In this document: positions 21,222-32,796 of the stretch, in pieces | How positions within the stretch are numbered: position 1 is the stretch's first letter | How the letters are laid out: each line of letters opens with the position of its first letter | NCBI GenBank assembly: GCA_004431415.1 | Contig: QPMI01000533.1 | Span: 186,001-250,000 of the forward strand | Reading direction: 5' to 3' | Source: Cyanophora paradoxa | Taxonomy: Eukaryota > Glaucocystophyceae > Cyanophorales > Cyanophoraceae | Length of the DNA stretch: 64,000 nt | Position numbers and translations under genes: made by a program | The notes under the pieces: generated by a model | Seen by the model: only the letters and a program-made list of their open reading frames with translations | What the model was told of the DNA's origin: nothing | The model's database searches: none

Positions 21222-24200
21222 ATGAATGACGGCCGCGGCACCGCGGCCGCGGCCGCGTGTGCAGATCCCGTGGTGGCCGAGCTCGCCGCACTCGGCGCAT
21301 TGATGTCGGATTCTGCACCTGTCGACATCGACGCTGGACTCGCCGAGCAAACGGAGACAGACGCGGCAGCTTGTCCCGATCATGGTGCCTATACATATGC
21401 GGACGCGGATCTATATCTGTCGGCGTTCGACGAGGCGGCCGCGGCGGCCTCCACATATGCACGCGCAAGCGACGAGATGCCGGAGGGCGCCGCGGCCGGC
21501 GCCGGCGCCGGCACCGCCGCGGAAGCGTCGACGAAGCTCCAGTCGTGCGAGGACCCGCTGGTCCGACCGCTCGTCGACGAGGTGGGCGTTTCTTCCCTTC
21601 GTCTTATAATTAGGCCTCGCAGGCCTAGGCCTGGCCATGGGCCCTGCAGCTGGCCATGGGCCTAGCTATATATGCCCTGGGCCCGCGGCTCGGCCTGCTC
21701 TCATCTGGTCTGACCGGAACCTATCCGGCCCGGGCCCCGAGCAGTTCTGGAGCGTGGTTGTGGCCGGAGGGGAGACCGTGGGCCGGGACGCGTACCTCGC
21801 CTACCACGAGTGGTGCTGCCGATTCGAATTTCCATTCGATTTCAACCAAGTTCGGTTCTTCGCTTACGTTTCGGCCTTGGCGCAGCCTGTACCGGGCGCT
21901 GCACGGCGACTTCGACGAGGCGCGGGCGCGGGCGGCGGCGGAGGAGGACTGGGCGCACGACGCCGGGGGCGGGGCGGCCCTGGACTGGCCCCGCTTCCGC
22001 GACTCGCTCCTCCAGCTCGTCGGTTCGCGCCCGCACTTCCGGACACGCACCTGATTATATAAGCCTAAGCCTAAGCCTAAGCCTAAGCCTCGAGCTGGAT
22101 CGCACTATAGCTAATCGACAGCGCGATCCCGGCCCGGCCGCGGCTGATCGTATCTTCATCCTGACTGAAGCGGCCGCGCCGGTACCGCCGGCACCGCAGA
22201 CGTGTGGACTCCAGGCTACGCAGCCTCGGAGTGGGCCCGCTTCCTCCGGTGCGCTGGATCGATTGCAATTGCAAGCTTTTTGAAACCTAGCTCGCCTGTT
22301 ATACACCTTAGATGTGTATTCGTGACCTCGAGAGCTTTGTTCGTTATTCGTGACATCGACATGCGCTCACGTGCACCCACGGGCAGGCGGCTACTGGGGC
22401 GAATCTCGGAGTGGAGTCCGGAGGCAGGCCGCATCGTACTGCGCGACCCCCGCCGTGCGTTCGTTAAAGATTCTGTGTATGCATTTAGATATTAGAATTA
22501 ATCTCTTAAGATTGGGTCATATGCATGCTCTCGTTAGTATGATCATTATCATTAGCCAAGATCATGATTATTAGCTTGAGTATCACAACGACAAGTGTCA
22601 AATAATAATCGATGTCTGTATCGAATCCACAACTTAAAATGAATGTTAACGCTGTGTCGTGCATTCCGCTTTCTACACGTACGATTGTCTTCGTTCGAAT
22701 CCATTCTATCAAGTCGCCCACTCGTTCTATTTTGAACGCTGCGTTTTCTGATTCGAGTTTTAACTCTCGAACTCTATTCAAAGCTTTCCCATGGTTCATC
22801 CAAGTTCAAAAAATAAACAGTGACGAGTTGAAAGAAAGAAGCGTCTCTAGAAAACATTTCCCCACCTGGAGTCCATTCGTGCGCTATTTTTCGACGCCGT
22901 TGTTCTCGACGGATATGGTGCGATCATTCTGATTTAATTCGAATTCGAATTTCTCAAATATCGTCCTTGAACGCGCGTACACAAACAAGTTGTTCATCAC
23001 CGCATTGAAATATTGTCATTGAATTTTAATTTAATACGAAGTCGTGCGAGTTGGATTTATCATGTACTGGAGTTCGCTTTGTCATTTCTAATCAGATTTG
23101 GAATTGCGACCTTGTCCGGATTTGAATTACACTTCTGCGCGCTTTCCTATTTAGATTTGGATTGCATGAAAGTGCGCTCTCGTTCGCAACCTTTTTTTTG
23201 TTGCATTGCATCTGGTGCTCGTTTCCATTTCAATTCGGATTTCAATCGTGTGCGTACTCGTTTAGAATTAATCTAGATTCTGATTGCAATCGTGTTCGCG
23301 CTCTCAGTTTTGTGCTGCATGTCATTGGGTTTGTGTTGCATGTCGTTCGAGTTGCATTTCAGTGCTTGTTATCATCACAATTGTCGCTCTCATTTATTAG
23401 GCCTTCGGATTGCGTTCGCCCCAGCTGCAATCCATTTGCTGCATTTCATTGTCCATATTTCAATCCATTAATTTGATATTTAATTCACCGTCCATTTGTT
23501 TCTGCGCTAGCGTTGGTTGAGTTTGCCGCATTCAATCGTTTCTCTGTTACGCATAAAAACTGGATTGCCCTTGACTTCGTGTTCATTGCCTTCGTGGTTT
23601 CTTTTATCTCATTGCACTTTCAAAGTGTCGCATTGCATTTTCAGGGTTTCGAAGGCGGAACTTCAGCATTCCAGCATTTCCTGCGAGTTTCTATGACGTT
23701 GACGTTGAGTTCGACGTTGACGTTGAGTTCGACGTTGACATTGACAGAGTTTGAGTTCAAATTTGAATATTCTCTGCTATAGCTATAGTTTATATTCTCT
23801 TGCCTACTAGTTTTTTTTCTATATATGTGTGCATCATTTCTACGTCTCTTTCGTCTCTAAGTTCTTTCCGCAGAGGTGACGGCGATCGAGGGCACCGGCG
23901 TGCGGGCCTCGAGGGGCGCGGAGGCGGGCAAGGGGCGGCGATTCTCGGCGGCGCTGGGGCGGCAGGGGAGCCGCCGCGCTTCGGCCGCCTCGTCCTCTTT
24001 CTCGGCAGTGAGCGCCCAGGTCCGTCCGGATCCCAGTGGCGTGCTGGTCCGAATTTGCTTTGCTCGTTTCTGAGCGCGTGGGCAGGGCTCGCGGCGGGGC
24101 GGGAAGGGCGCGGGCGTGCCGGCGGCGATCGACGAGGATGCGTACAGGCGCCTCTGCGGCGGCTGGCGCCTGGTGCGCGAGATCAAGAACATGGGCCCCG

Positions 24201-25832
24201 GTGCGCTTATAATCATGCATATACAAGAGATCAGGATCGCAATCGAAACTATATATATTCTGTTCTTAAACAATTCGCAACATTTTTTAGCTCAGCAGCG
24301 CCTCATCGAATACCTGAAACGTTCTTGGCTTCTAGTCCTCAGACCAGAAAATTAAATAGCGGCGTTCTGAGCTTATGACGGCGCCGGCGGCAGGGTTCGC
24401 GCGGCGGCTGGAGGAGGGGGCCCGGTGGGCGCACGCCGCGCGGGAGCGCGCCGTGGCGCGGCACGTCGCGCGGCTCCGCTCCCACGCGCAGCGCCGCACG
24501 GCGACTGCCTTCGGGCGCACGATCACCGTCCCTGCCCCGTCCCTTCTTCTTCGTCTTCGAACTACTCCTCCTCGGCGGCGGCGGGCGGGAGCTCGAGCCC
24601 GAGCTCGCGGTCGAGCCCGAAGGGCGCCGGCCCGGGCCCGAGCCCGAGCCCGCCGGCGTCGTACCCGGCGCCGGCGCCCAGGCCGCCGCGCCCTCGCGAT
24701 CGGGGTCCTTCATCTCGCCGGCCCGCAGCGCCCCCGTGTCGCTCGCCAGCATACGGGAGGGCCCGCAGGAGCAGCCCGAGCCGCCGCCGGCGCCGCCGGC
24801 CGCGCGCAGCTCTAGCTCCCGATCGCCGGTCGCGGGGGCGGGAGCGCGGGCACGGGCCCTCGGCCGGCCATGGCCGGCGCCGGCGCCGGCGCCGGCGCCG
24901 CGGACCATGGCCAGCTGCCGTCCCCGAGGGAGACGCCGCCCCGGCCCGGGGCGCCACCGGTCGAGCTGCCGAGCCTCCAACGGCCCCGCCTCCGCTCGGC
25001 GTCCGTTGTGCTGGCCGCCCTCCCGCCCCTCTCGCCCACCGGACTCGACGAGCTCGCAGCGGGCCCGGGTACCGACTCGGAGGCGGACCCGGCGCGGCCC
25101 CGCCTCTGGCCGGACCTGCCGCCCGCCGCGGCGTCGGCCGCCCGCCGCCCTTTGGCGTGGCGCCGCCGATTCGTCCCGAACCGCCTCGTGCAGCTCGATG
25201 CCGGGGCCGGGCCCGCTAACCCCCCCCGGCCCCCTCCCGACGCCGCGCCCCGGGGCGTCGGTACCCCCATCGTCCGCAACCGGCCCCTCCTGCCCTTCCC
25301 CGGCCCCCTCGTCCTGGCCTCGCTCCCCTCCCAGCCCCTCAAGCTCGGCGCGGGCCCCCGCCTGGCCCAGCTGCAGGCGCCGGCCCCGGCTGAGGAGGGC
25401 GCGGGGGCGGGGCCCGGATCGCCCCGCTCGGCCCGTGAGGGCGCCGGCCTTCCATCGGCGATAGCGATGTTCGCGATCGGACGCCCGCTAAATCCCGGCC
25501 GCCCCAGCCCGCGCGCCCGCGCCGCCCCGGCCGCGTCAGGCTCAGGCTCAGGCTCGAGCTCCGCGGCCGGATCCCCCATAGCCGCGGCCGCCTCCGCGCC
25601 AGCTTCACTCGTAGGCCAAGGCCAAGGCCTAGTCCTAGGCCTAGGCCTTCAGCACCCAGTTCCGAGGCCGCCGCCGCCGCCGCCCCCGGCCGTCGCAGCG
25701 GCGGCGGCGGCGGCCTCGGACTCCCTCGGCGTACACCCCTCCCTCGGGCCGCTGGCGCCCCACGGCAGCCGCCGCCTCTCCCCAAGCTCCCTCTCGCAGA
25801 TCGCCGAGTCGCCCAGCCCGCTCCTCGTTTGA
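21222..25832 (+). CDS. Multi-exon protein with a DxWT helical module, function unknown
   Basis: Proposed exons: 21222 to about 21580, 21745-21809, 21886-22022, 22200-22248, 22387-22454, 23874 to about 24010, about 24090-24200, and 24375 onward to TGA or TAG near 25832. The internal joins I checked are in phase. The exon series reads FWSVVVAGGETVGRDAYLAY, then LYRALHGDFDEARARAAAEE, DWPRFRDSLLQLV, DVWTPGYAASEWARFL and ISEWSPEAGRIVLRDP. This resembles, from memory, an EF-hand-like module seen in protist flagellar and calcium-related proteins, but calcium-binding loops are not evident. A 1,419-bp AT-rich intron (22455-23873) splits it. The C-terminal third is Pro/Ala/Ser-rich and likely disordered. 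Only the modular middle is well supported. Confidence 0.5.
22061..22090 (+). repeat. Short (GCCTAA)n array in an intron
   Basis: Nearly five tandem GCCTAA units, the complement of TTAGGC, in the intron 22023-22199. It is a short simple repeat; the unit equals a known telomere hexamer of nematodes, but five copies are not telomeric evidence. Confidence 0.6.
22455..23873 (+). other. 1.4-kb AT-rich intron
   Basis: Donor CGCC-GTGCGT and acceptor TTTCCGCAG join flanking GC-rich exons in phase. The interior is strikingly T-rich on the plus strand and unlike the 50-110 bp C-rich introns around it. An 18-bp unit, GACGTTGACGTTGAGTTC, is repeated in tandem at about 23694-23745. No coding domain is visible, so it may be the remains of an inserted element. 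Confidence 0.55.
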
Positions 25833-26159
25833 TTATTCGCTCGCGTGCACCTTGTATCAGAGCTTTTTAAAATTTCCTATTCTCCAGATCTTAGGCGTGA
25901 TTTGCATTTCCGAAAACGCGAGCTCCTGGCTATGGGCTAGGCCCTTACATATTTTTTGTGATTGCTAATCATGCAAAAGTAGAAAATGCGTTTGCCGTCT
26001 CTGTATTCCTCGGGGCTATAATTAATATATTGTACTTGCTTTTTATATTGCAATTGCTTGTAATTTTGTAATTGCTTTTTATATCTTATGTCTAACTTTT
26101 GACTTGTATCGTGCTCTATTTATTCCGAAAAAGTTACATCTGATTTCGCGGGCGTGAAG
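25833..26159. other. AT-rich spacer between convergent genes
   Basis: Separates the 3' ends of the preceding plus-strand gene and the kelch gene. It contains runs such as TTTTTATATTGCAATTGCTT. It probably holds both transcript ends; no single signal stands out. Confidence 0.4.
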
Positions 26160-29100
26160 CTACAGCCCAAAAAGCCCGCGACCGTACGCGAGGCACACAG
26201 CGAACGAGAGCAGGATGGAGGCGATCAGCTGCAGGGACCCGGAGGCGGGGCGGGCGGGCGCCGGCGAAGCGGAGCGGAGGGCAGGGGCGGAGTAGGTGAA
26301 GCTCGCCAGCTGGCCGGCCGTCGCCCAGTTCTCGCCGGTCGCGCTGTCGAACCTGCGGGCGTGGTTCGCGATCAGTACGCGATCAGCATTTCGCGACCTT
26401 CGAATTCCGATGTACCCCGGCGGGATCTGGTCCAGGCCGGAGTAGTTGGGGTCGAGGGCGAAGAGGCCAAGCTCAACGCCGGCAATGGCAAGGTCGTCGA
26501 TCGCCGTGATCGCCTCCGCGATCTCCAGGCGCGACAGGCCTGCCGCAATTCGAACGCGCGAATTAAATTAAAGGACGCATCGACAAGATTTACCAAATGG
26601 ATTAACAGATGGTATTTATGAATTTCATCGACGTTTAAAGGACGCATCGACTGCAGATTTTCAAAGTGCGGACCTTCGGTGTCAACCCCCAGCTGGATGA
26701 CGACGATGGCTGTCGAGGAACTTGCAATTGAGCGGCGCCGCGCGCGCTTCAGTGGCAACTGGAAGCACGGGTGCGCACCTGGCAGCTGCGGGTCCGCAGG
26801 CTCGGGGGACCCCTCCTCACGCCCCTCTGGATCTTCCTGGCGAAGGCGCCGCCTAAGTCGGTTGCGGCGAGCAACGAAGTCGTCCGTGACGTCGGTGTAG
26901 TACTCGCAGGTCGCGTTGATGACGACCACGCGCTCCTCGGGCATGCCAATCGTGTCCGCGAAAGCTGGACGCGCGTCGTCGTCAGAGCGAGCCATGCAAG
27001 CAAACCACCCGCGCGCGCACCCTCTCTGATTTCCTTCAGGTCCGCCTCGGAGGTTGCGACCTCGCAGTCAACGTTCGCGTTCGCGTCGCTCTCCGCACTG
27101 CGGAGGTCGTCGCTCTAGATCTCGGGTGGAGAGACGATGGTGAGCGGGAAACGGACTGGTAGATGATGGAGGTGCTCTTCTTCGCAATCACTTCTGAGCT
27201 GGAAGAGGAGCCTTCGTTGACGGCGGCGAGAAGCGTCGAGCCGGCCTGCTCAGCCTGCCGCAGGGACCGCCTCCGAGCCAGTACTGATTGTGAAGCTGGT
27301 TGAAACGCGTGGATGATGAATCTGATGTTGCCCTGCGGATTCGAAGGGAAGCGTGCGCGTCGATCCGTGCACACTTGGAGCCGCGGCGCCGGGCGAAGCG
27401 CTGGCGTGGGTTACCCAGGTTTCGGGCCAAAGTTTGCGGGGGCCTGCCATCGCGGAACGCGCGGCGCGGTCGGCGGTCAGGACTAACAAGGTCGCCGTCC
27501 GCCGCGCAGCGCAGCGCACCGGGTCCGAACAGCGTCATGTAGGGCCTGTCACAGAGGATCGCGCTGCCGTCCTCGTAGTGGGCCGCCACCTCAATGCGCC
27601 AGTACGCTCCGAACAAGAAAGCCGAGGGCGGGATCGTGGCTTGGAAGGTGTCCTTGTCCACGTCGATCTGCGCATGCAATCGCGGATATCGATAACCTCA
27701 ATACCAGATTTCGCGCATGCAAACCGTCGTCGGCGGCGGGTCGTTCCTGGCTTGCCTGCCCTCTCTGTCGGTGGTTCGAGTCTGCGATGTCGTGATCAGT
27801 CGATCGCGCTTTCCCGAGATTCGACGCCTCGGCTGCACGCGTACGCGTACCGCGATGACCGAATACTTCGTGATGGGCCCCAGGGGGTCCACGGGCGGGT
27901 CCCACTCGACCTTAAGGCCCTCGGGTCCGAGGCCGGACTGGACGCCGCGACCGAGGACCCTGCCGCCGAACGGCCGCGGGCTTCCCGGCGGCCCTCCCGT
28001 CGGCACAGTGACTGATCGCGAGTGTGGGCGGTCAGCGCGGGTGGCTCTCACTTAGTAAACGTCAACGGCGCACTGTCAACGGTGAAGACGTCGGCGCTCG
28101 GACTCTTTCGCCCGTCGAGGTATCCGTTTACAAAGTGCACAGAGCTGGGCAGGGGAAACCGGGCAGGTTAATATTACGGAAGACGAAAGAACATTGAAGA
28201 AATCAGGGCATATATACCAGCCCCCCTTCACGTCCTTCTTGTCCACTGCGACTCCGAGGTCAGCCCACCGCTCGGTATATATCCGTTGATCATGAGCGCG
28301 CTCGCGCTCACGTGGACGCATGCGCACCGGACGCTGCGATCGAGAACGAGGCGGATACTTTCTTCGGCTGATGGCGCGGGGGGGCGTAGTACTCGAGCTT
28401 GTGGACCTGCGAGGGACGGACAGCGAGCCGCCTCATGATCAGCCCCTCCAGCGAATTTGGGGTGTTCGATCGCGAGCAGCTCAGCTCACGTTCGGCGCGC
28501 GCTTAGTCAGGTCGGGCTGCCACGCCTTCGCGGCTGCCTTGGCCTCCGCCTCCGGATAGTTGCGGAAAGAAGGCCGGCTGGGCCGGGGGTTGTCTGTTCG
28601 CCCGCCGTCGGTGTCATATAATTATATATAAACATAACGACTTGCGCGGAAGCTGAATTCAAAAGACGGGAAGCTGAGCGCACCGAACGGAGCGACGACA
28701 TAGACAACCGAGTCGTTCGAGAAGATGACGAGGCGGTTCTTGCAGCTGACCATCGAGTGGCCCCACGTCGGCCGGCCGACGCGACCAAGATCCACGGGGC
28801 GGCTCCGGCCGTTTGTCGTCGGCTCGAGATCCACGACCCTGCCGAGCAATTGCAATCGGCTCTCGATCTAGATCTTGAATCCATGTATTTAAAAGAAAAC
28901 CCAAACAATTGCTAGCGCACAAGAGATTCGCCTCCTGCGGCTCCGTCACCGACTGCAGAGTCGTCGGCGGGTTGTTGATCTTCACAACCGGGCGCGACGG
29001 GATGAATCCGTCACCCCTGCCGGCAGACTGCTGAGCCGGAGCAAACATGGAACAAGTTCATACAACCGCCCCACGTATACGTACCCGTGCATGTACCACT

Positions 29101-30861
29101 TTGACCCAATGCGCTCGCAAGCGGGAGCCTCGACCCGGGCTTCGGCCACGCAAGAGCCAGTGTCCGCGAATTCAGGCTTTTCTTCCCACTTGCCCGTCGT
29201 CACGTCAAAGGCAATCATGCTGTTTAGACGGTATTTGGTGGTTGGGGCTTCGATGTCCGCGTCCTGTGCACCGCAATGAAACTTCGATCAGGTTGTGCGC
29301 AGTTCGCAGGCGCACCTGACCGAAGTACACGCCTTTCACATGCTTGCCCTGGCAAGACTGATCGGCTGCGCGGGGCAGAGCCGATGCTAAGAATTGCGAG
29401 TTCATTGTAACCGGGGCCGCGCGAACCGCTGTCGTACTTGCGACGCCAGTTCTGGCGGCCGCCCCACAGCCAAAGCCTGTTGCCATAGAAGGTCATGCCT
29501 GCGTTCTGTTTAGCGGGCCGAGCTTCGGTACGACGCTCCAATGGGAGATGTAGGGCTCACATCCTAGGCCCCTCTCGAAGCCGGCCGGGATGTCCGGAAG
29601 TCGCACTGGCGCCTCCGTGAAAGTCGTCTTGATGCTTCCGAGACCCTAATTATAGGAGCGAAAATCGGAAGAGTCTGAAGAGGGAAACAGCACGGACCTG
29701 TAGAGCGTCCGCATAGTCGTGGGCGCTCTGGACGCGCTGGGGGGGTCCGTCGTGGTGTAATATGTCGCGCCCGCGCTTGCCCCGGGAAGGGAGTTCACAA
29801 TATCCTTCTCAGCAGCCGGGACCGGTGCCTCCTCGACCCCCCACTTGTCGGGCATGAAATTCTGATTAATTCCACCTGCACCGGTTGCACTGTTACGGGA
29901 AGGATACGATGTCGATGCAGGGCCTAGGGCGCACCGGCGCAATAGATCGTTTCCTTCTCATCCCAAGCGCACTGGGCGAGTCGAAACGGAAGGTCAGCGC
30001 GTAAACAACAGCAAAGAGCGGTCATGGGAGCACCTGCCCGAATACGAAATTCTCGGGGAAGGAAATCGACGGCTGAGTCCACGCACCGCCCGTCTGCGTA
30101 TTGGTGCCCGCCTCTGCGGATTGGAGCGGATCGTGAGCTGGCTGCGGTCTTTAATCGTAAGCTTAAGCTTTAAGCTGCTCACCGACGTCCCAGATGAGTA
30201 ATTTCTTTTGGGGGACGTTACGATCGTTGAAGCCTCCGACAACGAGGACTTTACTTTTCCCTTCGCGAGAAGTATCAGCCCAGCGTGCGCGGCGCTGCAT
30301 GCGCAGCTGGCCATGGTCGCGATCGGGAGATAGCCTAGTATACGTAGCAGGATATTGAAAGCTACAGGCTGAATGAAAGACACGGCAATGAAGGCACGTC
30401 GACGTCCACGGGACGACAAGACACGGAAATGTGACGGCACAGGTTCTGTGGCAAGGCAAGCACACCTTGGGCATCCTTGAAGTGAACTCCCGCTGCGCCC
30501 GCGCGGCCTCCCTCCCTGCGCGACGGATTATGGCAAGTTTGGCGATCGCGAGCAGCCGGAGTCCGCCCGCGGCCGGCCTGGCCATGGCGACCGGGGTCGT
30601 AGCGTAGTCGACGTCCGGCCTGCAGCTGGCGGCCGCGCCGCGGGCCGCGAATTCAAATTCGGACTAGGGAATCGCGGCGAACCCGTGGAACGTTTGCTCG
30701 TAGTCATCTATGATGCCCGGCACTTTGATCGAGAACGACGACAGCCTTGTCGGAGTTTGGGCGAGGACGCCGAGAGCAAGGGCGGAGAGAACGGCGAGCT
30801 CCAGAAGCAGCAGCGACTTGCGATCGGCCCGCCGCGGGCGGCCAGCTAACGTTGTGCGCAT
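26160..30861 (-). CDS. Secreted or membrane-anchored kelch/fibronectin-III protein
   Basis: The start at 30861 gives a signal peptide: MRTTLAGRPRRADRK, then LLLLELAVLSALALGVLAQ. Kelch-type blades appear exon by exon: VLVVGGFNDRN (about 30,240), FYGNRLWLWGG (about 29,480), MIAFDVTTGKWEEKPEF (29,218-29,168) and GHSMVSCKNRLVIF (about 28,750). A fibronectin III-like strand set follows, LKVEWDPPVDPLGPITKYSV (about 27,900), then a beta-rich exon (ATIPPSAFLFGAYWRIEVAA) and ERVVVINATCEYY. The last exon (about 26,354-26,160) ends with a hydrophobic segment, LQLIASILLSFAVCLAYG, fitting a membrane or GPI anchor. The likely role is an extracellular adhesion or carbohydrate-recognition protein. Introns are longer and less C-rich than in the left genes. 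Exact exon borders were not all resolved. Confidence 0.6.
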
Positions 30862-32796
30862 GGTGCGCCGCTGCTGTGCGCCGATATATATCCGACGAGA
30901 GGTTGAGCTCAGCGGCTGCTGACCTGCCGCACTGCGGCAGTGCGGTAGCACTGCGGTTCAACGCGCGCGTATGGTTGCAATTGCGCGGGCCAGGCGCCGG
31001 CAGCGCGGCGCACCGTCACACACGGCGTGGGCCCGCGTGGCCGAACACTAGCCTAGTAGCCTAGTACTAGTACTACGGTATACGTATTACTACGGTACTG
31101 CCGCCGCGCGCAGTGCGGCCGCGGGCAAGCCTTGACAGTGAACCAGCTGCAGCCTGCAGTGAAGTCGACGTCCGACGTCGACGGTCCGACGGTCACCGGG
31201 TCTGCGGCATGCGCGCGCAGTGCGCCGCGGCCCGGGGCTGCAGCGGCAGTGCCCGACGGTAGTGCAGGCTGCAGCCTGCACTGGCCCTAGGCCTGCAGCC
31301 TGCAGGCTGCCAGTACAGCTCAGCGGCGTACCGTAGTACACTGTTCACAGGGATATGGCCCCATTATAGGCCCCCATATGGGCCATATGGCCAGCCTCCG
31401 AGAACTCCGAAGCCTAGTCAGAGGTTCTTGGAGAACCTCCCGAGATCTTCTAGAGGTTTGAATTCAAAGTTTAAACGTTAACTCGCGATCGCATGCGCAT
31501 CATGATTATTCAAGTTGCATGCAATTGCAAAAGTGATGTTATCATGATAATGATGCTCTATCATGTTGATGATATGATGCATGATATCACCATGATACGG
31601 ACCTCTCCGTCATCATGGACCCCGCCTAGCACCCCTAGGGCAGGCCCGGCCCTTCGAGCGGCGCGCGGGGCGGTGCGTGGGCGCGCCCGAACGGGAGGCA
31701 GGGCTCGCACGCCTCGATCGGATCCTCGCCGATCGCGAGTTCTCCCTCGCCCTGGGCGCCGCCCGCGCCCCGAGGCGGGCGGCATGCGCCGCGGCGCAGG
31801 GCCGGCGGCTGAGGATCCCGGAGGAGGAGCCGTTCACGCCGCGGGACCAGCTGCAGCTGCAGGGGACGGAGCTGCAGGCGGCGATGCCGCAGTGCGCGCG
31901 CGCTCGCCCTTCGAGCTTCGCCGCGCGGGCGCCGACGCTGGCGCCGCACGGCGAGGACGCGTACGTATACGACGGGAGCGGGGGCGCCTAGGCCTGGGAC
32001 GGCGCGGCGCCCCGGGAAGCGTCCCGGACTGGGAGGGAGAGCGGCCCCTGCAGGCCCCGCACCGGCCCCTCCTCGCCCCGCACCGCGCCCCGTATATATG
32101 AGCCCGCCCCGCCCCCCGACGCATCCGGATCCGCCCTTCCCCCCCCCCCCCCCCCCCTCCCCTCCCCCCATCCGCTTCCGCTTCTAGCGACCCCGTCCTC
32201 GGGCCAGCCGTCCGTTTTTGGCGGCCCGCGGCATCTTTTTTTCTTCTTTAAATTTGACCCCGCAATAGCGGTGGTCGAAGAGAATTTTTCCTGAAAGCTT
32301 CGGCTTCGGGACGACGATCCCGAGCACCACATGTAGTCTCCCCCCTCCCCCGACCTCCCCGAATAGAAAGAGAAACGGTCTGACAGCTTCTATAATGCGC
32401 GCGCGAATTTTCATTATTCGAACCTATCTAAAGCTTGATTGTTTGGTCAGACAAAAACGACTCGGCGAGGCTATTCAAGCAGCGCAAATCAAGGCGAGCG
32501 CTAGTGCAGCTGGGAAGGCGGGCACGGTAGAAAACTATACACAGGCGAGCACCCTCACGGCCGTGGGTCGCCCAATCGCGAAGACCTGAAAACGCGTGAA
32601 TGATATCTGAAGATCGAGCTAATTATAATGCTGCACGGATGGAATCGAAGTACAAGTTTGTGCAGGTCTGAAATTCCTCCGAATTTCAGGAAAAGGGCGG
32701 CTAGCTAGCTAATTAATTGCAAAGCAGATCGCGCTATGTATGCGCAGAGTAACTGTACAATCATAATTGCGGGGCGCTGTGCACGGAATTCCAAGC
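30862..32796. other. Spacer rich in palindromes; one doubtful frame
   Basis: Contains CTGCAGCCTGCAG-type words (31,130-31,330), AT-rich palindromes (31,440-31,600) and a C run (32,138-32,157). A plus-strand frame at 31677-31991 (LARLDRILADREFSLALGAA, then EEEPFTPRDQLQLQGTEL) could be an exon, but it has no family match I know and no neighbours. Confidence 0.4.

Noticed and set aside
22061-22090. Telomere-like hexamer array as evidence of a chromosome end
   Set aside because: Under five units, inside an intron of an apparently intact gene.
22480-23480. Hydrophobic plus-strand frames in the AT-rich stretch
   Set aside because: Flanking exons join in phase across it, and the frames show only T-rich composition (Phe, Leu, Ser) without a domain.
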